In this document: in pieces, positions 36,101 through 47,529 of the stretch
Position numbering within the stretch: position 1 is the first letter of the stretch
Layout: each line of letters opens with the position of its first letter
Source of the DNA: Lingula anatina
Taxonomy: Eukaryota; Brachiopoda; Lingulata; Lingulida; Lingulidae
Assembly: GCF_001039355.2 (NCBI RefSeq)
Contig: NW_019774069.1
Coordinates: 1,161,301 to 1,225,300, forward strand
Reading direction: 5' to 3'
Length of the DNA: 64,000 nt
Notes under the pieces: model-generated
What the model saw: the letters and a program-made list of their open reading frames with translations, nothing else
The model's database searches: none
Told to the model about the DNA's origin: nothing
Position numbers and translations under genes: made by a program

Positions 36101-38970
36101 GTAATACACCTTAACCCTATGGAAATGATGACATTAGAACAAGTTCTTTTTTCAGATATTAAGAATTTGCATGATTTCATTTATTACCATTTTTATAGAA
36201 GGGATAAAATGTAAAAAATAACTAGTGAAACTGAAAATAGAAACTGAATGGATGAGCCATTTTCTCAAAATTTCACAAAAATCTCTTTGATTATATTTTT
36301 TACATTTTCATCATCATTATTATTATTATTATTTTATGTATTATTTTATAAATATTAAGGACATTCACTATTTGGACTTAAAGCCATCAGCTTCGTCTGT
36401 TGCAGTTGTTACTGTTAACGGTGATACTCGTCCACAAATTCAAATTATTCATAGGACTCAGATATAGCTTGAGTTTGGAACCAGCCGAATCTTTTCTTAA
36501 TTCACCGTTCCGAGATTGTTTGAGAATTTATCATTTTTTCACAAATTGGCAATTTCCATTTTTGACTGAATTTCCGTGTGTTCAAAGTCCTTTGATATAT
36601 GTACAGTAGTTACATTATCTGAATATCCACAGTAACAGTAGTTTACGATTCAAGCTGGCGGTGATCACATCAGAATTGAGCAAAAATGCACTCCCACAGT
36701 AAGTACAATAAAAGGAAAACGATGCTACTTATTATTTACCAATTTTAGTGTATTTATTGGGTTAAAACAGCTCGAGTTCGATAACCAGCCTGAATGGATT
36801 GTTTTTGTCGAAGTTTTTATTATTATTTTGTTTGTGTGAATTTTTCATTTTTCACCAATTAACATTTTTAAGGTGTGACTTTGAATGCCCATGGGTCTCC
36901 AGCACTTTACTAGGAACTGCGCAGTGCGACTTCGTGCATGTACCGCAAATACGCCTTTGTCCCCCGGAGTCCAGCCTCTGTTGCCGTTACTCCAAATGAA
37001 CTTAGGGCGCATTCCCATAGATTTTAGATCGATCTATCCCCGTGGGGAGTCTCACTAGATTACTGTCAGATAATCCGGCTTAAATGTCCGTCCCGCCTAC
37101 TACAAGCTGTAAGGGGGTAATTAACTTTCGTGTCCGCTCAGCTGACAGCTATTTAGCGTGAACCCCCAGGAAGTTAGGTCGATCTAGTTGGATCGATCTA
37201 ATCTCTGGGAATGGGGTCTAAGAGTAGACGAATAAAACGTTTCTTTTGTTAAAGGTCCTCGCCCTCCTCCTCCATTTCCAAAATCCGTGATCCTTCAAAC
37301 ACTGGGGAAATAGCCATTGAACAGAAAGACTTCCCAAATCCCCGTCCAATACTGTTTGGTCTGATAAAGTAAATGAACCCCGAAATAGTTTCGAAGGATT
37401 ATTCACTTTAGGATACCCGCCGTGCGAAAAATGTTAACTGCAGAGTAGAACTCTTCAAAACAACCGGCTGGTTCAAGTGGTAGACCAAAAAAAAAAATAA
37501 ATAAATAAATCCCAAGTAATTTTATAAATCTTTTGAAATGATTCTTCATTTCAACGAAATCAAATTTATCACCGAATGAAAAAAATGTACAAGTATACAT
37601 GCACGCCTGCTATTTAATAATTGCTTGTCGTTTTCTTCGCTGAGAAGTACCTTTTCATATTATTTCTCAGTTGTAGGCTAAGGTTTTAAGAAGCAGGCAT
37701 ATTCACATCGTTCTCGAGTGAAGGGAGACGACACTATTCCAGTTCTATGTCTGTCAAATTCTTAAGTGCATTATTGACATGGATGTAATAACGCACTATT
37801 CCCACTCACATTAATCTGAGTCAGACGTGGGTCCTGAAGGGCAACTTAAGCGGCTGAAGGCTAATCTTAAAAACCTCTGTAGATCAGAGAAAACAGAAGC
37901 TGTATATCGAGATACGAAGTTTGACCCGCCTAATTTCTGCCAAATGCTGCGGATCGTATTAAACCTCCCAGCTTTAACCAAGTCCTTTGAGATTCGTTGA
38001 AACCATGTAGTGACATATGAGTGATTCCCATTAATGTATTTTGCTCTTGTGCGTCACTGACCAATGATATTAACGTAATTATGCTGGTTTTTCTATCATT
38101 AAAACGCTTCCCATCCTTTATATCACACCCCTCAGCACGTAATGAAGGCATAATCTGGTGATTTATTTCTGAAAGATTTATCCGTACGAATCAACCCGGA
38201 TCAATTATAGAAAGTTTCTTACAGCGGCAGATTGACATCTGTGATAAGGATAAACTTACTGACAAGAAATACATGGACGCTTTCAAACCAACTTAAAGAA
38301 GGCATGCCAGTTGATTTAGCGGTTAGTGTTGATAGATTTTGTTGTTGCTGATTTCACCCGTTTCTTAATGACCTGATCTACTGACAGCTAACCACGTTAT
38401 CGATGCCTCAGTTCTTGAACTTCTGTAAATTCTGGGAGAGAATTAGGTAATCAGCAGTGTAATAGGACTTGCACCTTCCAACGGCTTCCCTTTATCAGAT
38501 AATGCGCAGAAACTTGTCTGTGTGAAAGGATTAGAACGTTTATGGAGATAGTATGAAGAACATGAAGAAAATTGGCAAGCAAAAGGTAAATACATACTAT
38601 GATTATAACCAATATTGATAAATTGCAAAGTCGTTTGTCTTGTTTGAGAAAAAAGGTTTTCGACATCATGAGTAAAACGAGTTAACATACTTTTACGATA
38701 TAGTGCTTTGACTTCGAACGGAATTCTTATTTGCCCCCAATCTTGAGGGCATATTGATTTTCAGAGAGCTGCAATGTAAGCAATTTTACAAAAGCCACAT
38801 CAATATATTTACCCGTATAGGGGAAAATTTGCATAGTTCAAACTTAACACAATGTTTTTTAAACTGCAGGTCTTGGGGGATACATGTATTTCTCTGTTTG
38901 TTTTGTTATGCATACAAAGGACACGCAAGAACTTTTGTTTGTTTTTCATTATGAAAAAGATGAGGGGTAA
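33156..38970 (+). CDS. Gene 3: unrecognised conserved-looking protein, copy A2/B1, with an in-frame stop
   Basis: Supported exons are 33156-33222 (MYRRSNYSADNF...), 34924-35012 (ELDGVEFQLSDKYRIITEK), 35199-35252 (ITLPLNYEDRKLSLENMK), 35798-35864 (YFNDAVALNLPQRIYHLLF), 38499-38585 (NAQKLVCVKGLERL...NWQAK) and 38870-38970 (GYMYFSVCF...HYEKDEG, stop TAA). From 34924 on all phases agree (0, 0, 1, 1). A possible exon from 33746 (FPPVPSHVSVQDG) is in a frame that exon 1 cannot enter directly, so a small exon may be missing. The 87-nt exon carries TGG AGA TAG, a 9-bp insertion compared with copy B2, which truncates this copy. The last exon could instead splice on at GAGGG|GTAAAT. It is short, globular in composition, and has no signal peptide or recognisable domain. 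Family unknown. Confidence 0.6.
34333..34506. mobile_element. MITE, 174 bp, with 5-bp target-site duplication GTATT (present in B1, absent from B2)
   Basis: The ends are CAGGCCCGTAGCCAGC and the inverted CTGGCTACGGGCCTG. GTATT flanks both sides (34328-34332 and 34507-34511). Block B2 at about 40329 shows the empty site with one GTATT, so this is a clean insertion. Internally it contains aaaaagtggacctttt and a C-rich cgaaccccccgaaccccccc tract. It has no coding capacity. The 5-bp duplication with a CAGGCCCG end does not match a superfamily I can name with confidence. Confidence 0.88.
35556..35574. repeat. (GA)n microsatellite
   Basis: An alternating GA run lies in the intron of gene 3, inside the segment missing from B2. 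Confidence 0.9.
37005..37218. mobile_element. MITE with TTA/TAA flanks, 214 bp (present in B1, absent from B2)
   Basis: The ends are GGGCGCATTCCCATAGAT and, inverted, GACCCCATTCCCAGAGAT, each followed inward by TAGATCGATC. B2 at about 42304 has the empty site AACTTAGAG. The flanks are TTA on the left and TAA on the right. The GGG-type end and 3-bp T-A target resemble PIF/Harbinger-type MITEs. A relative lies in opposite orientation at 41548-41773. Confidence 0.85.
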
Positions 38971-39120
38971 ATAATGTTCAGGATCAAACATGAATAAAAT
39001 AATAGTGCAAACCTTGAATTGTCCAACATAGAATTTTACTGTATTCTCATTCTTAATTTGATGTTTTTATTTTCTAGACAAACTCATATGTTCTCATAAA
39101 TATATCAAATTAATTTTAAA

Positions 39121-39121
39121 G

Positions 39122-39169
<48 letters not shown>

Positions 39170-39178
39170 TCACACACA
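39121..39178. repeat. (CG)n(CA)n microsatellite, B1 allele
   Basis: A CG run passes into CA repeats with a CACT interruption. The B2 counterpart at 44188-44238 has different unit numbers. A poly(T) tract of about 19 follows at 39287-39305, against about 25 in B2. Confidence 0.95.
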
Positions 39179-39607
39179 AACTCGTTGGGAATAAATAATA
39201 GCTTGTCAAAACGTACAGTTTTTTAGATTACATCTATCAGTGAATATTGATAAATTATCCAAGGATGGTTCATTCGTGCTCGTCTCTTTTTTTTTTTTTT
39301 TTTTTCAAATTTTGAAATACAATGTACCTGTTTGGCATGTTTTGGCCGTAAGAAAAAATACACCATGTACGTCTTCAAAGTTCAATGTTTGACTGTTAAT
39401 CAGTTCTATTGTGACTAAAGAGGCAGGCCTATATCAGAGGACCGGTGCTACTTAAATCAACTTGGCTACATTGGTAAGATGAAAGGGGCGTTAGTGGTTG
39501 CCTTTTCTTCTTTGCTTAGGTGGTCTTCATATATCTTTGCATATTTAGAAATAACCTACAAACAGACTCTCTGTTGCAGAGTTTATGGCCAAAGCTACTT
39601 CATCGAC

Positions 39608-39608
39608 N
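39608..39608. other. Single N: contig join between B1 and B2
   Basis: To its left B1 stops at ttcatcgac. To its right 39609-39686 is unique DNA, and then block B begins again at 39687. This is the second join bounding the contig 26640-39607. Confidence 0.9.
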
Positions 39609-39686
39609 GTGAAAATTTGATTTTTCACTTATTTGCATCTTTATTTTCTGTTCTTTGTCTGTACATTTGACAGCTTTGCTGCCTTG
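39609..39686. other. Unique 78 bp at the left edge of B2
   Basis: This stretch is not found at the matching A2/B1 boundary, where tgctgtcaactgactttt leads straight into block B. It is probably haplotype-specific insertion sequence or the edge of unassembled DNA between A1 and B2. Confidence 0.6.
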
Positions 39687-39744
39687 TTAAAATATTTATT
39701 TTTAAAGATTGTCCTATAACTTTTTCATTTTCAACCTTTTCTAG

Positions 39745-42700
39745 ATCATCAAAATACTGCCTACAGAATCAGTTCCCACCTGTTCCTAGTCATGTCTCTG
39801 TACAAGATGGAATAGTTGAGATGCAGAATACAATCCAAAATATATATAGAAACCTGACACTGGGACACTTTATGGGGGTTTGCAAAAACTAACAATTACT
39901 GGTAGCACTACCTACCCCAGTACAATCACCCATGGACCCTACTGATACATACAAACATTATGATAAATAATAATATTTGATAAAAAAAAAAGAGGCATGT
40001 GTATTTCTGGACATGGATTTGCTATACCACACTATTCTACCATAATGCAAAACCCTGATCAAAATAAGTTGAGTTTTTCTAAACAAATTATGCCATAGTT
40101 AACTATATTAGTGTATAGTCTACTTTGCCAAACATACATGGTGATTTTTTTAAGAAACCTCCCATGGGCCTGAAGCCCTATGAAAGTTTAAAAAAATGGA
40201 ATCAAATTCACATTGGTGTAGAGAAGATGCATTAGTGAATGACTGGTGACTTGTGATGTGCTTACAGGTGACTTATACAAAACAACATGGTTGAATAATT
40301 CCTCTAGAGGGCTGAAGGCTTATTACAGTATTATTACTTGTCCAAATAGTGTCCTAAGCTCTACTCTAGTAACTAGAATAGATTACTATAGTGAAAGGCT
40401 AAGTATGGAGCAGAGTAAGCCCTAGCTATATCCTTTAATAAAATGATAAGTTTGCAGCAGGTTTCCTGCAAATTTGCCACAAACAATTTAGTTAATGGCA
40501 AACATTCTCTGATTTATAGGAGAAAAATGAGTCTGAGTTGAAGCAGCACTCCCAACACATAGAGTAGGAGCCTTAAAAGAGCAAATTCATACAAGCAGGT
40601 TTGTGAGAAATATAAAAAATTAGCCCATTACTTTTGTGTAGAAGCATTAAAATGCCCAGCAGATTACACAGCACAGAAGCCATGGCACCGTGCAATGTGG
40701 ACTTCTTGCAATATGTGTGTTTACATATTGAAGCTATTTTGGCTGGCCAGAATTTAGAGTTTTATGTGATTTGTATAATGATGAAAACATTCTTATCATG
40801 AACTTTTTTTCTAAAAAAGCTGGTCTTACTGCTATAGTATAAAGATGAGGATTTATGCTATTTTTATTTCCTATAGTATTTTAATGATGCAGTTGCACTT
40901 AATTTACCACAGCGAATTTACCACTTACTTTTTATCAATGCTGGTGAGTTAAACTATTTCTTTGCTTTTATTTGGTTTTATTTAAAAATAAATATATATT
41001 CTTCTGAAAAAATGTTGTGGTAAACTTCTTTAGATAAACCATTGGTCACAAAATTTATATATTTTCATTTATTGAAAAACACTATGTATATTTTTGCTGT
41101 TGGATGCATTATGATGCAAAAGTATGATTTTAAAATTAGAAAGGCCTTCTTAGCACTCTTAAATTTCTCAAAATTTTTGTTGTAATACACCTTAACCATT
41201 TGGAAATGATGACATTAGAACAAGTTCTTTTTTCAGATATCAAGAATTTGCATGATTTCATTTATTACCATTTTTATAGAAGGGATAAAATGTAAAAAAT
41301 AACTAGTGAAACTGAAAATAGAAATTGAATGGATGAGCCATTTTCTCAAAATTTCACAAAAATCTCTTTGATTATTTTTTTTACATTTTCATCATCATCA
41401 TTATTGTTATTATTATTTTATTTATTATTTTATAAATTTTAAGGACATTCACTATTTGGACTTAAAGTCATCAGCTTCGTCTGTTGCAGTTGTTTCTGTG
41501 AACGGTGATACTCCTCGTCCACAAATTCAAATTATTCATAGGACTAAGGGTGATTTCCCAGAGATTTAGATCGATCTAAAGATTAAGATTTAGATCGACC
41601 TAACTCCCTGGGGGTTCACGCTAAATTGCAGTCAGCCGAGCGGGCACCATAGTTAATTACCCCCTTACAGCTTTTAGTAGGCGGGACAGACGCTTAAGAC
41701 GGCCAAGCTGACAGTATTCTAGTGAGACTCCCCACAGGGATAGATCGATCTAAAAATCTATGGAAATGGGTTGTTAGATATAGCTTGAGTTTTGAACCAG
41801 CCGAATCTTTTCTTAATTGTTTGAGAATTTATCATTTTTTCACAAATTGGCAATTTCCATTTTTGACTGAATTTCCGTGTGTTCAAAGTCCTTTGATATA
41901 TGTACAGTAGTTACATTATCTGAATATCCACAGTAACAGTAGTTTACGATTCAAGCTGGCGGTGATCACATCATAATTGAGCAAAAATGCACTGCCACAG
42001 TAAGTACAATAAAAGGAAAACGATGCTACTTATTATTTACCAATTTTAGTGTATTTATTGGGTTAAAACACAGCTCGAGTTCGATAACCAGCCTGAATGG
42101 ATTGTTTTTGTCGAAGTTTTTATTATTATTTTGTTTGTGTGAATTTTTCATTTTTCACCAGTTAACATTTTTAAGGTGTGACTTTGAATGCCCATGGGTC
42201 TCCAGCACTTTACTAGGAACTGTGCAGTGCGACTTCGTGCATGTACCGCAAATACGCCTTTGTCCTCCGGAATCCAGCCTCTGTTGCCGTTACTCCAAAT
42301 GAACTTAGAGTAGACGAATAAAACGTTTCTTTTGTTAAAGGTCCTAGCCCTCCTCCATTTCCAAAATCCGTGATCCTTCAAACACTGGGGAAATAGCCAT
42401 TGAACAGAAAGACTTCCCAAATCCCCGTCCAATACTGTTTGGTCTGATAAAGTAAATGAACCCCGAAATAGTTTCGAAGGATTATTCACTTTAGGATACC
42501 CGCCTTGAGAAAAATGTTAACTGCAGAGTAGAACTCTTCAAACCAACCGGCGGGCTCAAGTGGTAAACAAAAATAAAATAAATAAATCCCAAGTAATTTT
42601 ACAAATCTTTTGAAATGATTCTTCATTTCAACGATATCAAATTTATCACCGAATAAAAAAATGTACAAGTATACATGCATGCCTTCTATTTTATAATTGC

Positions 42701-44036
42701 TTGTCGTTTTCTTCGCTGAGAAGTACCTTTTCATATTATTTCTCAGTTGTAGGCTAAGGTTTTAAGAAGCAGGCATATTCACATCGTTCTCGAATGAAGG
42801 GAGACGACACTATTCCAGTTCTATGTCTGTCAAATTCTTAAGTGCATTATTGACATGGATGTAATAACGCACTATTCCCACTCACATTAATCTGAGTCAG
42901 ACGTGGGTCCTCAAGGGCAACTTAAGCGGCTGAAGGCTAATCTTAAAAACCTCTGTAGATCAGAGAAAACAGAAGCTGTATATCGAGATACGAAGTTTGA
43001 CCCGCCTAATTTCTGCCAAATGCTGCGGATCGTATTAAACCTCCCAGCTTTAACCAAGTCCTTTGAGATTCGTTGAAACCATGTAGTGACATATGAGTGA
43101 TTCCCATTAATGTATTTTGCTCTTGTGCGTCACTGACCAATGATATTAACGTAATTATGCTGGTTTTTCTATCATTAAAACGCTTCTCACCATTTATATC
43201 ACACCCCTCAGCACGTAATGAAGGCATAATCTGGTGATTTATTTCTGAAAGATTTATCCGTACGAATCAACCCGGATCAATTATAGAAAGTTTCTTACAG
43301 CGGCAGATTGACATCTGGGATAAGGATAAACTTACTGACAAGAAATACATGGACGCTTTCAAACCAACTTAAAGAAGGCATGCCAGTTGATTTAGCGGTT
43401 AGTGTTGATAGATTTTGTTGTTGCTGATTTCACCCGTTTCTTAATGACCTGATCTACTGACAGCTAACCACGTTATCGATGCCTCAGTTCTTGAACTTCT
43501 GTAAATTCTGGGAGAGAATTAGGTAATCAGCAGTGTAATAGGACTTGCACCTTCCAAGGGCTTCCCTTTAACAGATAATGCGCAGAAACTTGTCTGTGTG
43601 AAAGGATTAGAACGTTTATATGAAGAACATGAAGAAAATTGGCAAGCAAAAGGTAAATACATACTATGATTATAACCAATATTGATAAATTGCAAAGTCG
43701 TTTGTCTTGTTTGAGAAAAAAGGTTTTCGACATCATGAGTAAAACGAGTTAACATACTTTTACGATATAGTGCTTTGACTTCGAACGGAATTCTTATTTG
43801 CCCCCAGTCTTGAGGGCATATTGATTTTCAGAGAGCTGCAATGTAAGCAATTTTACAAAAGCCACATCAATATATTTACCCGTATAGGGGAAATTTGCAT
43901 AGTTCAAACTTAACACAATGTTTTTTAAACTGCAGGTCTTGGGGGATACATGTATTTCTCTGTTTGTTTTGATATGCATACAAAGGACACGCAAGAACTT
44001 TTGTTTGTTTTTCATTATGAAAAAGATGAGGGGTAA
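39745..44036 (+). pseudogene. Gene 3, copy B2: two internal exons deleted, no first exon in its contig
   Basis: It contains the possible exon from 39745 and clear exons 40877-40943 (67 nt), 43575-43652 (78 nt, without the stop-bearing 9 bp of B1) and 43936-44036 (last exon, FDMHTK where B1 has FVMHTK). The exons corresponding to 34924-35012 and 35199-35252 are absent because of the 749-bp deletion. Those two exons together are 143 nt with entry phase 1 and exit phase 0, so skipping them would shift the frame unless splicing compensates. If this is the allele belonging to A1, its first exon is 26088-26154. Whether the deletion is real or an assembly loss is open. Confidence 0.55.
41548..41773. 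mobile_element. MITE with TAA/TTA flanks, 226 bp (present in B2, absent from B1)
   Basis: Same family as 37005-37218 but in the opposite orientation. Shared parts are TAGATCGATCTA near both ends, AATTACCCCCTTACAGC, TAGGCGGGAC and GAGACTCCCC. The empty site in B1 (about 36455) is GGACTCAGATA. It has no coding capacity. Confidence 0.85.
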
Positions 44037-44187
44037 ATAATGTTAAGGATCAAACATGAATAAAATAATAGTGCAAACCTTGAATTGTCCAACATAGAAT
44101 TTTACTGTATTCTCATTCTTAATTTGATGTTTTTATTTTCTAGACAAACTCATATGTTCTCATAAATATATCAAATTAATTTTAAAG

Positions 44188-44238
44188 ACGCGCGCGCGCA
44201 CACACACACACACACACTCACTCACTCACTCACACACA
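44188..44238. repeat. (CG)n(CA)n(CACT)n microsatellite, B2 allele
   Basis: Counterpart of 39121-39178 with more CG and CACT units and fewer CA units. A poly(T) of about 25 follows at 44347-44371. Confidence 0.95.
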
Positions 44239-44673
44239 AACTCGTTGGGAATAAATAATAGCTTGTCAAAACGTACAGTTTTTTAGATTACATCTATCAG
44301 TGAATATTGATAAATTATCCAAGGATGGTTCATTCGTGCTCGTCTCTTTTTTTTTTTTTTTTTTTTTTTTTCAAATTTTGAAATACAATGTACCTGTTTG
44401 GCATGTCTTGGCCGTAAGAAAAAATACACCATGTACGTCTTCAAAGTTCAATGTTTGACTGTTAATCAGTTCTGTTGTGACTAAAGAGGCAGGCCTATAT
44501 CAGAGGACCGGTGCTACTTAAATCAACTTGGCTACATTGGTAAGATGAAAGGGGCGTTAGTGGTTGCCTTTTCTTCTTTGCTTAGGTGGTCTTCATATAT
44601 CTTTGCATATTTAGAAATAACCTACAAACAGACTCTCTGTTGCAGAGTTTATGGCCGAAGTTACTTCATAGAC

Positions 44674-47460
44674 AAAAAAGGGCCTATTCCTAGAAGAAAG
44701 TAATGACAGACAGATATATGAAATAAGCAATAATGAATTCCCCACTGAATAATGTTAGATGGTAATGACACACGAGTACCAAATTGATGAAAATGCCCTC
44801 TCATGTCATCAATAACCTCATAAAATTCACCACTAAGTAATAGCGTCAATTAGAAAGACGACTTTGTGATGGCGTATTCATGTAAAACGCCAACTACTTT
44901 CCGTATGTCTTCTTTTGACCTTAAAGGTTTCCATGCCCCAGGTGTTAAACAATAATGGCGTTTTCATATTAGATTGTCACGAGGGAAATGTTGGGCTTTT
45001 GAAGTATAATGGAAGAGTCTTCTTATTACAAAAAGAAAAAGAAGAAATTTACACCCCTCTACCGTTATTTGAATGTCATATCCACTCAGGTGAACTAAAG
45101 CACGCGCGAGACGCTACGTGAAGCATAAACTTAGCCTTTTAAAATCCTCTCTCCAAGGTTGGCAGATGGTGCTTTGGCAAGGTATTTTAACTAGCAATTT
45201 CTTTTTGTTGATAAACGTTAGCCTGTTTTTTAACATTACTTAGAATTATAATCCATACATTCTTAGAATTAGTGACGACCGCTGCATCAGCTGAATTGAA
45301 TGGTAAAGAGGAGAGATGAGGGGTCCATTGAAGCATATTTATACTACTGAAGAATTTACTAGAGTGCAGCATTTTTTTCGAACATTGCCGGAGAGGTGTG
45401 TAGCTCTTAACTTCCCTGTGCTGTACCTGTAGTGGTATTCGGAAGGTTCACATACACACACGCGCGCGCACGTCTAAATGCAGATTTCTGAGTAAGAGAA
45501 AGAAGTGGGCGGTTTGATTTTGTTTTGGTGGGGGGGGGGGGGGGGTCCCATTCTTGTTTCTAAATAAAATGTTTTTGTGTCGTAAAAAATGTATAAATAG
45601 TTACGCCTCCCTTTGTGATCAACGACAGCAGTCTACAGTGATGCTCACTTGTCAATGCCCTGGGTTGGGAAATGGTCTTAAGCTTATAAGACCATTTATT
45701 CAGCTGAATTTAGTGACCGCACCACACGCAGAATGATTTATTTGCATTTCGTTTGCGATCAATAATGACAGTTTGCATTGCGTCTGCATGTGTTATTCAT
45801 ATATGGAAGGACATCTTTCATCTTTATAGAGTTTAAGAACAGTTAATTGGTGTTATAGATCAAATGGCGACTGTATATCTGAAGGCTACCGAACTTGCAG
45901 AAAGGTCTGAGGGAGACTTGACCTTTACACAGGAGTCCTTTATCTCTTTTGACAGGCTTGTCTTTTGGCATAAATGTTAAAAGTAAAGTAGGCGAATTTT
46001 TAAGATCTAAATTAAATAACTTTATTATGCTCAGTCTTATATGACGTACATGGACTACTATCTCTCAAAACAAAATTAATAAATTAATAAATAAATAAAA
46101 CTCATAACCACAACAAATATCCTTGCAACTAAATGTACCACAGTATTTTTGTTGTTGTTGTGTAGATTTGTTGTGGGTGTGGCCTCTGCGTGCTTCCGTA
46201 CACTAAAATGAATGGAGACCTTTCCTGATTACTTATATTGAATGTTAGATAAAAAAGAAATAAAAAAATCAGAAAAAAATTGTTTATGTAACATTTCCTC
46301 TCAACCATTCGCCTTCATGACATTTAACGCCCAAACACCCGGGGATTTTATGTCTCACACTCAATTGTTATGGCGTGAGCAGACTGGGACACTGCAAGGG
46401 TTTCTCAGAAGGGATAATAAAGGGATGAAAATCAATACTTACATTAGGTCGCTTTCTGATGCATTGAGGCGCGTGAGGAAGGTGTCATTTTATTTCTTTT
46501 AATCTCTAAAGAAACTGTTGCCTTTCTGTTTGTGATAGAACTGCAGTCAAGCCGAAGCTAATAGAATCACACGATGTTTGATTTGCTCATACACATATAT
46601 TGCTGTCAAATTAGTTCCTAGCAGAGAAATCTGGAAACAGGTGACTCATTGATTCCCTAACTAGATCCCTATTAAACTGAAATTCACAACCACTGTAACT
46701 AAATATTTTAATATAAAAATTGTCCACCAAGAGTGAAATATCCTTCTTTTTTCTTTTAATCTCTCAAGAGATTATGACAGAGGGTAGCCATCTATAGAGG
46801 TAACGTGGTCTGATGGCAGGCACAGATTCCAGAATATTTGCGATAACCGCGTTTTTGGTGGTAAAATAAAATTAATTATATCTTAATTATATGAGTTGTT
46901 TACAATATATTAATTGTGAAATACGGATCTCATACGAAGAGTTATTATCTCTTGAAGGTTTGTTAAATCTATACCTAGTATGTTACAATATACAGATTTA
47001 AAACTTGTTGAATGAAATTTCAAATCATGAAGGCCTTACAGGTGAGGATTCACTCCTTCGACCTTCGACTGACTCAGTTTTGTTGTAGGACCAGTAGGAC
47101 GCTATTACCTACTAGGCTATTACCTACCTACCCACAGATAACCTACACACAGATTGTCTATGTGGCTCAAATATGGCGATCTTGATGCCCAAGGTAGCTG
47201 CTCATTCCTTTGGTCTGAAAGTTATCTGCGATTAAAAGTGCTCTGTGTGAACCGACATTTTCATCGTGCAACCTAAAATTGTTCCTAGGTAGCCCTCTAT
47301 CAAATGATAGTCAAGTGGTTCCCAGATTATTCCTTTATTTGATCTGGTTCAGGTTTTCATTGATGACTACCATTGGTGTTGAGATAGCCGTGGATTTTTG
47401 TTCTATATACATAGGCCTATATGTTTTTAAAAAATTGAATATAACTTAAAATTCATTCAA
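44674..47460. other. No supported gene
   Basis: Single-copy AT-rich DNA to the right of B2. It includes a G-run at 45530-45545, a CA/CG microsatellite at 45451-45471 and an (ATAA)n tract near 46078-46100. The frame open at 44870-45121 and the one at 46242-46502 are protein-like in composition but have no motif and no phased neighbour exon. Confidence 0.5.
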
Positions 47461-47488
47461 TTTTATTTATTTATTTATTTATCTATTT

Positions 47489-47528
<40 letters not shown>
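47461..47528. repeat. (TTTA)n microsatellite
   Basis: About 16 units of a tetranucleotide, with two interruptions (atct, aatt). Confidence 0.95.

Positions 47529-47529
<1 letters not shown>

Larger units (their letters stand above)
33689..39607. repeat. Duplicated block B, copy B1
   Basis: This block aligns with 39687-44673. Against B2 it has two extra MITEs (34333-34506 and 37005-37218) and an extra 749 bp with two gene 3 exons (34861-35609). It lacks the MITE at 41548. It ends at the N at 39608. Confidence 0.95.
39687..44673. repeat. Duplicated block B, copy B2
   Basis: Counterpart of 33689-39607. It runs on without a break into the single-copy DNA to the right. It lacks the 749-bp segment 34861-35609 of B1, where six other bases (GGCACC, 40684-40689) stand instead. 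Confidence 0.95.

Noticed and set aside
44870-45121. Possible further exon of gene 3 (FILDCHEGNVGLLKYNGR)
   Set aside because: Protein-like in composition, but it cannot be joined in phase to the preceding exon with a good acceptor and has no partner beyond. Kept only as a note.
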